Shown here: positions 16,940-27,000 of the stretch, piece after piece
Layout of the letters: the number at the start of each line of letters is the position of its first letter
Position numbering within the stretch: the first letter of the stretch is position 1
Source of the DNA: Streptomyces sp. NBC_01716
Lineage (GTDB): Bacteria > Actinomycetota > Actinomycetes > Streptomycetales > Streptomycetaceae
Reading direction: 5' to 3'
Length of the DNA: 64,000 nt
NCBI RefSeq assembly: GCF_036248275.1
Contig: NZ_CP109181.1
Coordinates: forward strand, 2,852,001-2,916,000
Notes under the pieces: model-generated
Told to the model about the DNA's origin: nothing
What the model saw: only the letters and a program-made list of their open reading frames with translations
Databases searched by the model: none
Program-made: the position numbers and the translations under genes

Positions 16940-17890
16940 TCAGTTCAGCGGCTTCGGCAGCGGCTTTCCGTACCAGAGTTCCGTCAGCCGTGCCGCGATC
17001 GAGATGCCCGACGGCGGGAGGACATCGCCCGACTCGATCGCGATCCGCAGGTCGTCGCGGGAGAACCAGCGCGCCTCCTGGATCTCGTCGCCGTCCACGG
17101 TGATCTCGGAGGACGTGGCACGGGCCATGAAGCCCAGCATCAGGCTGGAGGGGAACGGCCAGGGCTGACTCGCGACGTACTCGACCTCGCCGACCGTGAC
17201 GCCCGCCTCCTCGAACACCTCGCGCGCCACGGACTGTTCGATCGACTCACCGGGCTCCACGAAACCCGCGAGCGTCGAGAACCGGCCCTCCGGCCAGTGC
17301 ACCTGACGGCCGAGGAGCGCGCGGTCCTGTTCGTCGGTGACGAGCATGATCACGGCGGGGTCGGTACGCGGGTAGTGCTCGGCGCCGCATGCCGGACAGC
17401 GGCGGATGTGGCCCGCCGCCGCGATCACCGTGCGCTCGCCGCAGCGCGAGCAGAAGCGGTGCAGCCGCTGCCAGTTCTCCAGCGCCACCGCGTGGACCAT
17501 CAGGCCCGCGTCGCGCGGGGACAGCAGCAGCCCGGCCTCGCGCAGCCCCGCCGCGCGCGCCGACTGGTCCATGCGGCCCGGCAGCGTGTCCTTCTGGAGA
17601 GCGAAGTAGCTGACTCCGTCCTCGTCGGTACCGAGGAAGTAGCGGTGGGTCTCGGTGAGGGGCGCCTCGAAGGAGGGCGTCATGACGAGTTCGGTGCGGC
17701 CGTCCGGGGTGTCGTCTATCAGCACCTGGCCGCCGGAGACGACGAAGACCCGCGTGGTGGGGTGGCTCCAGGCCGCGGCCAGCCACGCCTCGTCGAGGCG
17801 GTGGTGGGCGGCACGGTCGATGCCGCTGTCGGAGGCGAGGACGATCGGCCGGTCTGCGGCGGTTTCTCCGCCGCTGGTGGTGGTGCTCAC
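16940..17890 (-). CDS. nudC: NAD(H) pyrophosphatase NudC
   Basis: The 316-residue protein has a zinc ribbon (Cys147, 150, 165, 168), a complete Nudix box at 209-231 (starts GFVEPGES, ends REVFEEAGV) and the NudC signature SQPWPFPSS (241-249). It hydrolyses NAD(H) to NMN(H) and AMP and removes NAD caps from RNA in other bacteria. GTG 17888-17890 has GGAAG at six bases. It follows the M20 peptidase gene by 37 bp in the same direction. Confidence 0.95.
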   Translation of the reverse strand: MSTTTSGGETAADRPIVLASDSGIDRAAHHRLDEAWLAAAWSHPTTRVFVVSGGQVLIDDTPDGRTELVMTPSFEAPLTETHRYFLGTDEDGVSYFALQKDTLPGRMDQSARAAGLREAGLLLSPRDAGLMVHAVALENWQRLHRFCSRCGERTVIAAAGHIRRCPACGAEHYPRTDPAVIMLVTDEQDRALLGRQVHWPEGRFSTLAGFVEPGESIEQSVAREVFEEAGVTVGEVEYVASQPWPFPSSLMLGFMARATSSEITVDGDEIQEARWFSRDDLRIAIESGDVLPPSGISIAARLTELWYGKPLPKPLN

Positions 17891-17927
17891 TGGTACTTCC
17901 AACTCCCCCGGATGGATGGGTGTCTGT

Positions 17928-19334
17928 TCAGCGGAGAGCGGCGGCGAGATCGCTCCAGAGGTAGGCGGTCGTCTCCACGCCCTTCAGTAGAAGGTCGATC
18001 TCGACCTTCTCGTCGGGCGCGTGCCAGCCGTCGGACGGTACGGAGACGCCGAGGAACAGGACGGGAGCGCCGAGCACGTCCCGCAGGTCGGCGGCGGGTC
18101 CCGAGCCGCCCTCGCGGGTGAAGCGGATCTTCTGGTCGAAGGCACGGTCCATGGCCCGTACGACCGACCGGAGCGCGGGATGGTCGAGCGGGGTCAGACA
18201 GGGGCGGGTGGCCGCGCCGAAGGTGGTCTTGTGGCGGATTCCGGCCGGGATCCTGGCATCGATCCACTCGGTCACGGCGCGCTCGACCCGGTCCGGATCC
18301 TGGCCGGCGACCAGCCGGAACGAGAGCTTCAGCCGGGCCGACGACGGGATGATCGTCTTCCCGCCCGGACCCTGGTAGCCGCCGCCCATGCCGTTGACCT
18401 CGGCGGTGGGGCGGGCCCAGACGCGCTCCAGGGTGGAGTAGCCGGCCTCGCCGAGCGTGCCGTGCGACTTGGCCGTACGCAGCCACGCGGCCTCGTCGAA
18501 GGGCAGCTCGGCGATGAGGGCGCGCTCGGCGCCGGTGAGCGGCGTGATGCCGTCGTAGAAGCCGGGCACGGTCACCCGCTCGTCCTCGTCGTGCAGCGCG
18601 GCCACGAGGCGGGCGGCGACGGTGACCGGGTTGGGTACGGCGCCTCCGAAGGAGCCGGAGTGGATGTCCTGGTCGGGGCCGTACAGCTCGATCTCGCACT
18701 CGGCGAGGCCGCGCATCCCGGTGCAGACGGTGGGGGTGTCCTCGGACCACATGCCGGTGTCGGAGACGATCACGACGTCGGCGGCGAGGCGGTCCGCGCG
18801 CTGCTCCACGAGCGCGCGGAAGTGCGGCGAACCGGACTCCTCCTCGCCCTCGACGAGCAGTTTCAGATGCACGGCGGGGGTGGTGCGCCCGGTGGCCGCG
18901 AGATGGGCGCGGACGCCGAGTGTGTGGAAGAACACCTGCCCCTTGTCGTCGGCGGCGCCACGCCCGTACAGCCGGCCGTCCTGGACGACCGGCTCGAAGG
19001 GGTCGGTGCGCCAGCCGTCCACACGGGCCGCGGGCTGTACGTCGTGGTGGCCGTAGACGAGCACGACCGGGGCGTCCGGGTCGTCGGACGGCCACTCGGC
19101 GAAGACGGCGGGGGCGCCGGGGGTCTCCCAGACCTCCGCGACCGGGAAGCCGGTAGCGCGCAGTTTCGCCGCGAGCCAGTCGGCGCTGCGCCGTACGTCC
19201 GCGTCGTGGTCCGGCTGCGCCGAGACGGACGGGATACGCAGCCACTCGGCGAGGTCGTCGAGGAAGGCCGCCCGGTGGGACCGGATGTAGTCACGGGTGT
19301 GCGTACGGACGGCGCTGTCCGGGGTCTCGCTCAT
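17928..19334 (-). CDS. M20 family metallodipeptidase
   Basis: The 468-residue protein has the two-zinc site motifs: YGHHDVQP (95-101), GAADDKGQ (126-133) and EGEEESGS (162-169), the last holding the catalytic glutamate. These are cytosolic dipeptidase/carboxypeptidase-like enzymes. It is packed 9 bp behind adnB and ahead of nudC, all on the minus strand, and may be co-transcribed with them. Confidence 0.93.
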   Translation of the reverse strand: MSETPDSAVRTHTRDYIRSHRAAFLDDLAEWLRIPSVSAQPDHDADVRRSADWLAAKLRATGFPVAEVWETPGAPAVFAEWPSDDPDAPVVLVYGHHDVQPAARVDGWRTDPFEPVVQDGRLYGRGAADDKGQVFFHTLGVRAHLAATGRTTPAVHLKLLVEGEEESGSPHFRALVEQRADRLAADVVIVSDTGMWSEDTPTVCTGMRGLAECEIELYGPDQDIHSGSFGGAVPNPVTVAARLVAALHDEDERVTVPGFYDGITPLTGAERALIAELPFDEAAWLRTAKSHGTLGEAGYSTLERVWARPTAEVNGMGGGYQGPGGKTIIPSSARLKLSFRLVAGQDPDRVERAVTEWIDARIPAGIRHKTTFGAATRPCLTPLDHPALRSVVRAMDRAFDQKIRFTREGGSGPAADLRDVLGAPVLFLGVSVPSDGWHAPDEKVEIDLLLKGVETTAYLWSDLAAALR

Positions 19335-19343
19335 ACGTCGAGC

Positions 19344-22300
19344 CTATCCGGCTCCGGGGGCGGTCTCGTCTGCCGTTCGCTGTTCGGGACGCGCTCGCGG
19401 CGGGTGGTCGTCGCCGTGAAGGAGGAGGCGTTCCAGTCCGGTCCGGCCGGGCAGTCCCTCGGGTCGTACCGCCTCGCCGCTTCGCACGTACAGGAAGGTG
19501 GCCGTGACCGCGTCGGGTGGCAGGCCGTGCTGCTCGGCCCAGGCCAGGCGGTAGATCGCGAGCTGGAGCGGGTCGGCCGTACGGCCCCGGCCGGTCTTCC
19601 AGTCGACGATCTCGTACGTGACGGTGTCCGTCAGCGGGTCGACGTCCCGGTACACGGCGTCGATACGGCCCCGAATGACGCGGCCGGCGAGGGTGAGCTG
19701 GAACGGCACCTCGACGCGGTACGGCGTGCGCCGGGCGTACGGAGTGCGGTCGAAGGCCTCCTTGAGGGCGGCCAGGTCGCGTTCGTCAGCGATCTCCGGC
19801 TCGTCGTCGGCGCCACCGGGCAGCTCGTCGGGGCCGAGCATCGGGAGCGGCAGTTCGTCGAAGCGCGACTCCACCCAGGCGTGGAACCGGGTGCCGCGGC
19901 GCGCGGCGCGGTGCGGCGGGCGGGGCATGGGGCGGGCCAACTCCTGGGCGAAGCCGTCGGGGTCGGCGGCGAGGCGCAGGAGTTGGGAGGCGGAGAGCGA
20001 CGGCGGTACGGGGACGTCACGGACGCGTGCGCGGGCGCGCAGCAACTCGCCGGAGAGGGCATCGAGGTCGCGGTCCCAGGAGGCGAGGGTGCGGGTCTCC
20101 TCGGGAGTGAGGCGCGTCTGGGGGGCGTCGGCCGGGGGGCGCGGGGCGGGCAGGTGCGCCGGGCGCGCGCCATCCGCCGGACGCTCCGGAGCCTCCAAGT
20201 GGTCCGAGTGGTCCGGGGCTTGTGGACGGTCGCGTCCCGGCTCCCAGGTGTCCCAGTCCGCGAGATCGTCGTGCTCCCGCTCGTCTTCCCACTCGTCGGG
20301 GCCGTCGAGTTCGTCCAGGCCGTCGTACGCGTCGTCATACGCGTCATCCGGCGGCGGCGCGTCCTCCTCCGGAGGTGGCGCGTCATCGAAAGGCACCGGT
20401 TCCTCGTACGGCGTCCCGCCCGCCCAGGGCGTCGCCGCCGGCGCGTCCATGTGCGCCAGGACCGTGTCCGCGGCCGTACGGCGCCGGGCCAGGGAGTCCG
20501 GGTCCAGCGGGAGCGGCCAGGCCGTCGCCTTGTCCGCCGCGAGCAGCGCGGGGTTCTCCTCGGTCTCCGGCGGCTCGTCGGCCCACACCTCGATCTCGCC
20601 GAAGCCCGCCGCGCAGTGGTCGTGCAGGGCCCGCAGGAAGTCCGAGGGGCCCCGGGCGCGCTTCTGGGCCGGCCCCCACCAGTGGCCCGAGCCCAGCAGC
20701 AGGGAGCGGGGACGGGTGAACGTCACGTAGCCGAGGCGCAGTTCCTCCGTGTGCTGGTGCGCGCGCATCTCGTCCTTGAACGCCTTCAGGCCCCTGGCGT
20801 CCCACTCCGGCACGTCCGGGAGCGTCGGGGCGTCGCCGCGCAGGGCATGCGGCAGGACCTTCGACTGGGACGTCCAGGCCTCCCGCGCCCTGCTGTTGGG
20901 GAACTGTCCGGTGACGAGGCCGGGGACGGCCACGACGTCCCACTCAAGTCCTTTGGACTTGTGCGCGGTGAGGACCTTCACTGTGTTCTCGCCGCCCGGC
21001 AGGGCGTTGTCGAGACCCTTCTCGTACTGCGCCGCCGTCCGCAGGAAGGCGAGGAAGGCGAGAAGCGTGGCGTCCCCGTCGAGCGCGGCGAAGGAGGCCG
21101 CCGTGTCGAGGAAGTTGCTGAGCGTCTCGCGCCGTCGCGCGGCCAGGGCGTGCGGCGACGCCGCGAGTTCGACCTCCAGTCCTGTGGTGGCGAGCACCCG
21201 GTGCAGGACGTCCATCAGCGGGTCGGCCAGCGAGCGCCGCAGATCGCGCAGTTCGGCCGCGAGCCGGGCGAAACGCACGCGCGCGGCGGCGGAGAAGGGA
21301 AGGCCGTCGTCCTTGCCGCCGGCCGACTCCAGGAAGGTGTCGAGCGCGTCGGCGAGCGATATCACCTCGGCGGGGTCGGTACCCTCGACCGCCGCGGCGA
21401 GCCGTTCGTCGGCGTCCTCGTCGACGGACGAGCCGTCGGCACGGTGCACCAGCAGCCGGGCGCGACGGCCGAGGAGCGCCAGATCGCGGGCGCCGATACG
21501 CCAGCGCGGCCCGGTGAGCAGCCGTACCAAGGAGGCGTTGGCACCCGGGTCCTGAAGGACCTCGCACATCGCCACGAGGTCGGCGACCTCGGGGAGATGG
21601 AGCAGCCCGGAGAGGCCGACGACCTCGACCGGCACATCGCGGGCGACGAGCGCGCTCTGGATCTGGGCGAAGTCACCGGCGGTGCGGCACAGTACGGCGA
21701 TCTCGGCGGGCTCCTTGCCCGTACGCACCAGATGGGCGATGGAGTCGGCGAGCCAGTCCAGCTCCTCGGCATGGGTACGGAGGAGGGCGCAGCGCACGAT
21801 GCCGTCGCGTTCGGCGCCGGGTGCGGGCCGCAGCGCCTCCACGCCCTCGTGCATGGCGCGCAGCGGCGCCGCGAGTCCGTTGGCGAGGTCGAGCAGCCGG
21901 CCACCGCTGCGGCGGTTCTCACTGAGCGAGAAGCGGCCGGCCGGGGTGCCGTCGGCGCCCGGGAAGTGGGAGGGGAAGTCGTCCAGGTTGGCGACGGAGG
22001 CGCCGCGCCAGCCGTAGATCGCCTGGCAGGGGTCGCCGACGGCCGTCACGGCGTGGCCGGTGCCGGAGCCGAAGAGGCCCGAAAGGAGGAGGCGTTGGGC
22101 GACCGATGTGTCCTGGTACTCGTCGAGCAGCACCACGCGGAACTCGTCGCGCAGGATGCGGCCGACCTCGGGCCGGGTGAGGGCCAGTTGGGCCGAGAGC
22201 GCGATCTGATCGCCGAAGTCGAGCAGATCGCGATCGCTCTTGGCCGCGCGGTAGCGCCCCACCAGATCGAGCAGTTCGCGGCGGGCGGAGACGGTCTCGG

Positions 22301-22934
22301 GCACCTTGCGCAGGTCGGCGTTGCTGAGCCGGACACCTTCGAGGGTGCGCAGCAGTTCGCTGTCGTACGAGGCGAGTTCGCCGGTCGGGACGAGATGCTC
22401 CGCCAGCTCGGCGTCGAGCGCCAGCAGATCGCCGACCAGGGCGGGGAACGATCGTGTCAGGGAGGGATACGGGCCGGGGGCCTCCCTGAGCACCCGCGCG
22501 GCGAGCTGGAAGCGTGTGGCGTCGGCCAGCAGCCGGGCGGTCGGCTCAAGCCCAATCCGCAGGCCGTGGTCGGTGAGGAGCTGTCCGGCGAACGCGTGGT
22601 ATGTGGAGATGCGCGGCTCGCCCGGAGGGTTGTCCGGGTCGAGCAGGTCGGGGTCGGTCACCCCGGCCCGTACGAGCGCCTTGCGGACCCGCTCGGCCAG
22701 CTCGCCCGCGGCCTTGTTGGTGAACGTGAGGCCGAGGACCTGCCCGGGGGCGACCTGGCCGCTGCCCACGAGCCACACCACGCGCGCCGCCATCACCGTC
22801 GTCTTGCCCGAGCCCGCCCCTGCGACGATCACCTGCGGTGCGGGCGGGGCGATGATGCACGCCGTCTGCTCCGGGGTGAACGGGATGCCGAGGAGTTCGT
22901 TGAGCTGCGCGGGGTCGGTGATACGTGCGGACAC
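19344..22934 (-). CDS. adnB: AdnB-like helicase-nuclease subunit
   Basis: The 1,196-residue protein has an N-terminal UvrD motor with VAGAGSGKTT (about 36), DEYQDT and SKGLEWDVVAVPG, and a C-terminal RecB-type nuclease with YEIVDWKTG. The order beside nudC and the opening ITDPAQLNELLG match AdnB, the lead motor of the mycobacterial AdnAB end-resection enzyme. An acidic, proline-rich segment of roughly 110 residues (about 885-995) separates motor and nuclease. GTG 22932-22934 is chosen at the first conserved residue; no strong ribosome site is visible. Confidence 0.9.
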   Translation of the reverse strand: MSARITDPAQLNELLGIPFTPEQTACIIAPPAPQVIVAGAGSGKTTVMAARVVWLVGSGQVAPGQVLGLTFTNKAAGELAERVRKALVRAGVTDPDLLDPDNPPGEPRISTYHAFAGQLLTDHGLRIGLEPTARLLADATRFQLAARVLREAPGPYPSLTRSFPALVGDLLALDAELAEHLVPTGELASYDSELLRTLEGVRLSNADLRKVPETVSARRELLDLVGRYRAAKSDRDLLDFGDQIALSAQLALTRPEVGRILRDEFRVVLLDEYQDTSVAQRLLLSGLFGSGTGHAVTAVGDPCQAIYGWRGASVANLDDFPSHFPGADGTPAGRFSLSENRRSGGRLLDLANGLAAPLRAMHEGVEALRPAPGAERDGIVRCALLRTHAEELDWLADSIAHLVRTGKEPAEIAVLCRTAGDFAQIQSALVARDVPVEVVGLSGLLHLPEVADLVAMCEVLQDPGANASLVRLLTGPRWRIGARDLALLGRRARLLVHRADGSSVDEDADERLAAAVEGTDPAEVISLADALDTFLESAGGKDDGLPFSAAARVRFARLAAELRDLRRSLADPLMDVLHRVLATTGLEVELAASPHALAARRRETLSNFLDTAASFAALDGDATLLAFLAFLRTAAQYEKGLDNALPGGENTVKVLTAHKSKGLEWDVVAVPGLVTGQFPNSRAREAWTSQSKVLPHALRGDAPTLPDVPEWDARGLKAFKDEMRAHQHTEELRLGYVTFTRPRSLLLGSGHWWGPAQKRARGPSDFLRALHDHCAAGFGEIEVWADEPPETEENPALLAADKATAWPLPLDPDSLARRRTAADTVLAHMDAPAATPWAGGTPYEEPVPFDDAPPPEEDAPPPDDAYDDAYDGLDELDGPDEWEDEREHDDLADWDTWEPGRDRPQAPDHSDHLEAPERPADGARPAHLPAPRPPADAPQTRLTPEETRTLASWDRDLDALSGELLRARARVRDVPVPPSLSASQLLRLAADPDGFAQELARPMPRPPHRAARRGTRFHAWVESRFDELPLPMLGPDELPGGADDEPEIADERDLAALKEAFDRTPYARRTPYRVEVPFQLTLAGRVIRGRIDAVYRDVDPLTDTVTYEIVDWKTGRGRTADPLQLAIYRLAWAEQHGLPPDAVTATFLYVRSGEAVRPEGLPGRTGLERLLLHGDDHPPRARPEQRTADETAPGAG

Positions 22935-23010
22935 TTCAGAGAGGCTATCGGGGACCACTGACAGGCGGACGCCGGGCGGATCGGACGGGTTGCCGGTGGT
23001 CCCCGCGGCC

Positions 23011-23886
23011 TCAGGCGGTGGGCGGGTTCGCCGCTCCCCGGATGTCCTGCAGGTCCACGGTGTCACCGGCGGGCGGCACCGTGGCCTTGACGGGCACGCC
23101 GAAGTCGCCGAAGAGGACCGTGCCCGGGGCCTGGCCGCCCTCGCTGACGGCCTTCAGCAGATACGGCGCCCCCTCGGCCGCCACGAAGGTCGTCTGGGTC
23201 CTGCCGCCCTCCCGCTTCACCAGCGTCACCGCCTTTCGGCCGTCGACCTCGGCGGCGTCGCCTCTGGTCAGACCCTTGGTGTCGGCGGTGTTCAGGGTGC
23301 CGAGCATCGCGTCCAGATCGCACGCGCCGCCCAGCGCCCGCGCGGGGGAGTTCCCGCTCGCCGGAATCTTGAGCCACTTGCCACTGAGCAGCTGCACCAG
23401 CTCGTCGGCGCGGCCGGGGTCGGGGCTCTCCGCGTTCGGATCGTTCCCGCCGGAGGCGAGTGACCGCCAGAACTCGTCGTCGCCCTTGACGTACGTGACG
23501 CCGTTCACCACGGCGAACTCCGCCTCGCTGTCGTCCCGGCGCAGACCCCCCGCGCAGGTGCCCTTGTTGTCCAGGGAGAAGTCGACCTTGAGGCGCCTGC
23601 CGTTCTCCGTGCCCTCCGCCGTCAGCCGCAGGGACTTCGCGCCCTTGGTCGCCGTCACCGCCTTACGGGCGATCTGCGCGGCGCTCATCCCGGCGAAGGG
23701 GTCGCCCGTCGTCGCTTCCGTCGACGGCGCGGCCACCTGCTTCGCGGCCCCCGCCTCCTTCTCGGCCGCGCCCTCCGCCCCCTTGGTGGCACCTCCGGTG
23801 GAACAGCCCACCACACCTGCCACCGTGATCGCGCTCAGCAGCGCCGGCATCAGGAACTTCCGCTTGATCGCGTCGATCGCGGTCAT
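23011..23886 (-). CDS. Lipoprotein lying between adnA and adnB
   Basis: The 291-residue protein has a lipoprotein signal with lipobox VVGC (Cys28), a small-residue linker and a beta-rich domain with LRLTAEG and GDDEFWRSL. It resembles the lipoprotein at 54892-55671 in layout and in the EFW motif, and recalls LppX/LprG-type lipid-binding proteins. It sits 76 bp upstream of adnB and 122 bp downstream of adnA on the same strand. It would act outside the membrane, so a direct part in DNA repair is unlikely. Confidence 0.88.
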   Translation of the reverse strand: MTAIDAIKRKFLMPALLSAITVAGVVGCSTGGATKGAEGAAEKEAGAAKQVAAPSTEATTGDPFAGMSAAQIARKAVTATKGAKSLRLTAEGTENGRRLKVDFSLDNKGTCAGGLRRDDSEAEFAVVNGVTYVKGDDEFWRSLASGGNDPNAESPDPGRADELVQLLSGKWLKIPASGNSPARALGGACDLDAMLGTLNTADTKGLTRGDAAEVDGRKAVTLVKREGGRTQTTFVAAEGAPYLLKAVSEGGQAPGTVLFGDFGVPVKATVPPAGDTVDLQDIRGAANPPTA

Positions 23887-24008
23887 CTGTCGTCTCCTCG
23901 CACATCTGGCACGTCTGGCACTCCGTGCCTGGGTGCCGTTCCCTTTCCGGCCGCGCGAGGAGTCGCGAAGGGTGCATGTGCACGAGGGGATTCATCCGGG
24001 AGGGGCAC

Positions 24009-27000
24009 TCACTCCACGATCTGCTGCCCCTCCGGCCGCGCGCTGCACGACGCGCGGAAGGAGCAGTGCTCGCAGTGCCGGCCGGTGCTCGGTGTGAAGC
24101 GCTCGTCCAGTACGCGCCCGGCCGCCGTGGCGAGCAGATCGCCGACCCACTCCCCCGCGAGCGGCTCCTGCGCCTGGATCTTGGGCAGCGCCTCACCGCC
24201 CTCCTTCCTGGCCGCCGCCTGCCGCAGTTGTACGAGTTCGGCGCCGCCCGGCTCCGGCCGGTGTCCGTCGAAGACGTCGTCCACCGCGCCCTCCCCCACC
24301 GCGAGCTGGTACACCGCGAGCTGGGGGTGGTGCGCGACCTCCTCCTTGGTAGGAGCCGCTTTGCCGGTCTTGAAGTCGACGACGTAGGCGCGCCCTTGGG
24401 CGTCCCGCTCCACACGGTCCATGGAGCCCCGGATCCGTACCTCGTACGCGCCCGCCTCAAGGGTGACGTCGAAGGCGTGCTCGGTGGCCGCGGGTGTGCG
24501 CCCGGCGCGGTCCATCACATGCCAGCGCAGGAAACGCTCCAGCGCCACGCGCGCGTGCTTCTTCTCCTGCTGGGACTTCCAGGGTGCGTCGAAGGCGAGC
24601 GCGTCCCAGACGGAGTCGAGGCGCTCCATGAGGACGGCGAGGTCGGCGGGAGTACGGCCGGAGGCCACCTCGTCGGCCAGGACGTGGACGACGTTGCCGA
24701 AGCCCTGGGCCGCGGTGGACAGTTCGTCCGCCTTGACCTCGCGGCCCAGGAACCACTGGAGCGAACAGGTGTTGGCGAGCTGGTCCAGCGCGCTGCCGGA
24801 GAGCGCGACGGGCTGGTCCCGGTCGCGCAGGGGGACGGCGCTGTGCGTCGGCTCGTACAGGCCCCACCAGCGGTGCGGATGGGCGGCCGGCACGAGCGGC
24901 TGGCCCTCCTCGTCGCTGAGCGCGGCGAGCCGGGCGAGCCGGCGGGCCGCCGCGTCGCGCAGTGCGGGCGTCGCGTGAGGGTCGACGGTCGTGGCGCGCA
25001 GCTCGGCCACGAGCGCGGCGACGGCGAGGGGACGGCGGGGGCGGCCGGTGACGTCCCTGGGCTCGACGCCCAGTTCGGTGAGGAAGCGCGACGGCTGGTC
25101 GCCGTCGTCGGCGGGCGCCTTGACCGCCGTGACGACGAGCCGTTCGCGGGCGCGGGTCGCCGCCACGTAGAAGAGGCGTCGCTCCTCTGTAAGGAGGGCG
25201 CCGGGAGTGAGGGGCTCGGCCAGCCCGTCGCGGCCGATTCTGTCCGCCTCCAGAAGAGAGCCGCGCCGCCGGAGGTCGGGCCACAGTCCCTCCTGCACTC
25301 CGGCTACGACGACGAGCCGCCACTCCAGCCCCTTGGAACGGTGCGCGGTCATGAGACGGACGGCGTCCGGTCGTACGGCTCGGCCGCTGAGCGTGTCGGC
25401 GGCGATGTCCTGCGCGTCGATCTCCTCAAGGAAGTTGAGGGCGCCGCGCCCGCCGGTGCGCTCCTCGGCCCGTGCGGCGGCGTCGAACAGGGCGCATACG
25501 GCGTCGAGGTCCCGGTCGGCGTTACGGCCGGCGGCCCCGCCGCGCTGGGCCGACCGCTCAAGCCTGCCGGGCCAGGGGGTGCCGTCCCACAGCTCCCACA
25601 GCGCCTCCTCGGCCGTGCCGCCGCCCGCCAGCAGATCACGGGCCTTGGAGAGCAGCGCGCCGAGGCGCTGGGCGCCGCGCGCGTGGGCGGGGTCGTGCGT
25701 GACGAGCCGCTGCGGTTCGGCGAGGGCGCGGGCCAGGAGGGTGTCGGAGGGGGGCGGTACGCGGTTGCCGGCGGCCCGTTCCTCGTCGCGCAGGGCCCGG
25801 CCGAGACGGCGGAGGTCGGCGGCGTCCATGCCGCCGAGGGGCGAGGTGAGCAGCGCGAGCGCGGTCTCGGCGTCGAGCCAGTCGCCCTCGACCGCAGTCC
25901 CGGCCCCGGCCCCCGCCCTGGTGTCGGTGTCGGTGTCGGTCTCGGTGCCGGCGCGCTCCTCCTCGGTCCCGACGGCCGGCTCCGCGCCGGTCTCCGTCCC
26001 GATCTCTCCGTACGCCGGCCGGATCGCCGCCGTCGCGACCGCGCGCAGCGCCGTCAGCAGCGGGGCCACCGCCGGTTCGTGACGCAGCGGCACATCGTCG
26101 CCGTCGATCTCCAGGGGTACGCCGGCCGAGGTCAGGGCCCTCCGTACGGAGGGGATGGTCCGGCCACCGGCCCGTACCAGCACCGCCATCTCGCGCCATG
26201 GCACGCCCTCTTCAAGATGCGCGCGGCGCAGGATGTCCGCGACGTTCTCCAGCTCGGTGGAGGCCGTCGGATAGGTGTACGTCTCGACCCGGCCGCCCTC
26301 GCGGACCGCCGCCGGCTCGCGGTGTGCCCGTACCTTCCCGGCCGGCAGCCTGTTCAGCGGCATCCGGCGGGTCAGCAGCCGGGTCGCGGCCAGCAGCCCC
26401 GCGCCCGAGCGCCGGGAGGTCGTCAGGACCCGCACCGGGGCCGGGCTGCCGTCGGCGCGCGGGAAGGCGTCCGGGAAGTCGAGGATGCCGTTCACGTCGG
26501 CGCCCCGGAACGCGTAGATCGACTGGTCCGGGTCGCCGAACGCGACGAGCGTGCGGCCGTTCCCGGCGAGCGCCCTGAGCAGTCTGACCTGCGCCGGGTC
26601 GGTGTCCTGGTACTCGTCGACGAACACCGCGTCGTACTGCTCGGCCAGCCGCCCGGCGACCTCGGGCCGCTCCGCGAGCAGTACGGCCCGGTGGACCAGT
26701 TCGGCGTAGTCGAGCACCCCCCGCATGTCCAGGACGTCGAGGTACTCGGCGAGGAAGGAGGCGGCGGCCGTCCAGTCGGGGCGGCCCCCGCGCCGCGCGA
26801 AGACGTCCAGGGAGTCCGGGCCGAGCCCCAGCTCACGGCTGCGGGCGAGCACCGCGCGCACCTCGTCGGCGAAGCCGCGCGTAGTGAGGCAGGCCCGCAG
26901 TTCGTCGGGCCAGCGGATGTGCGCCCGCCCCTCGCGTTCCAGATCGAGCTGGCCGGTGAGCAGTTCCCGTACGGCGACGTCCTGCTCGGGTCCCGAGAGC

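Noticed and set aside
18021..22961. Plus-strand ORF of 1,646 codons
   Set aside because: It lies antisense to the M20 peptidase and adnB. Very high GC suppresses stops in that frame, and its translation has no domain or normal codon bias.
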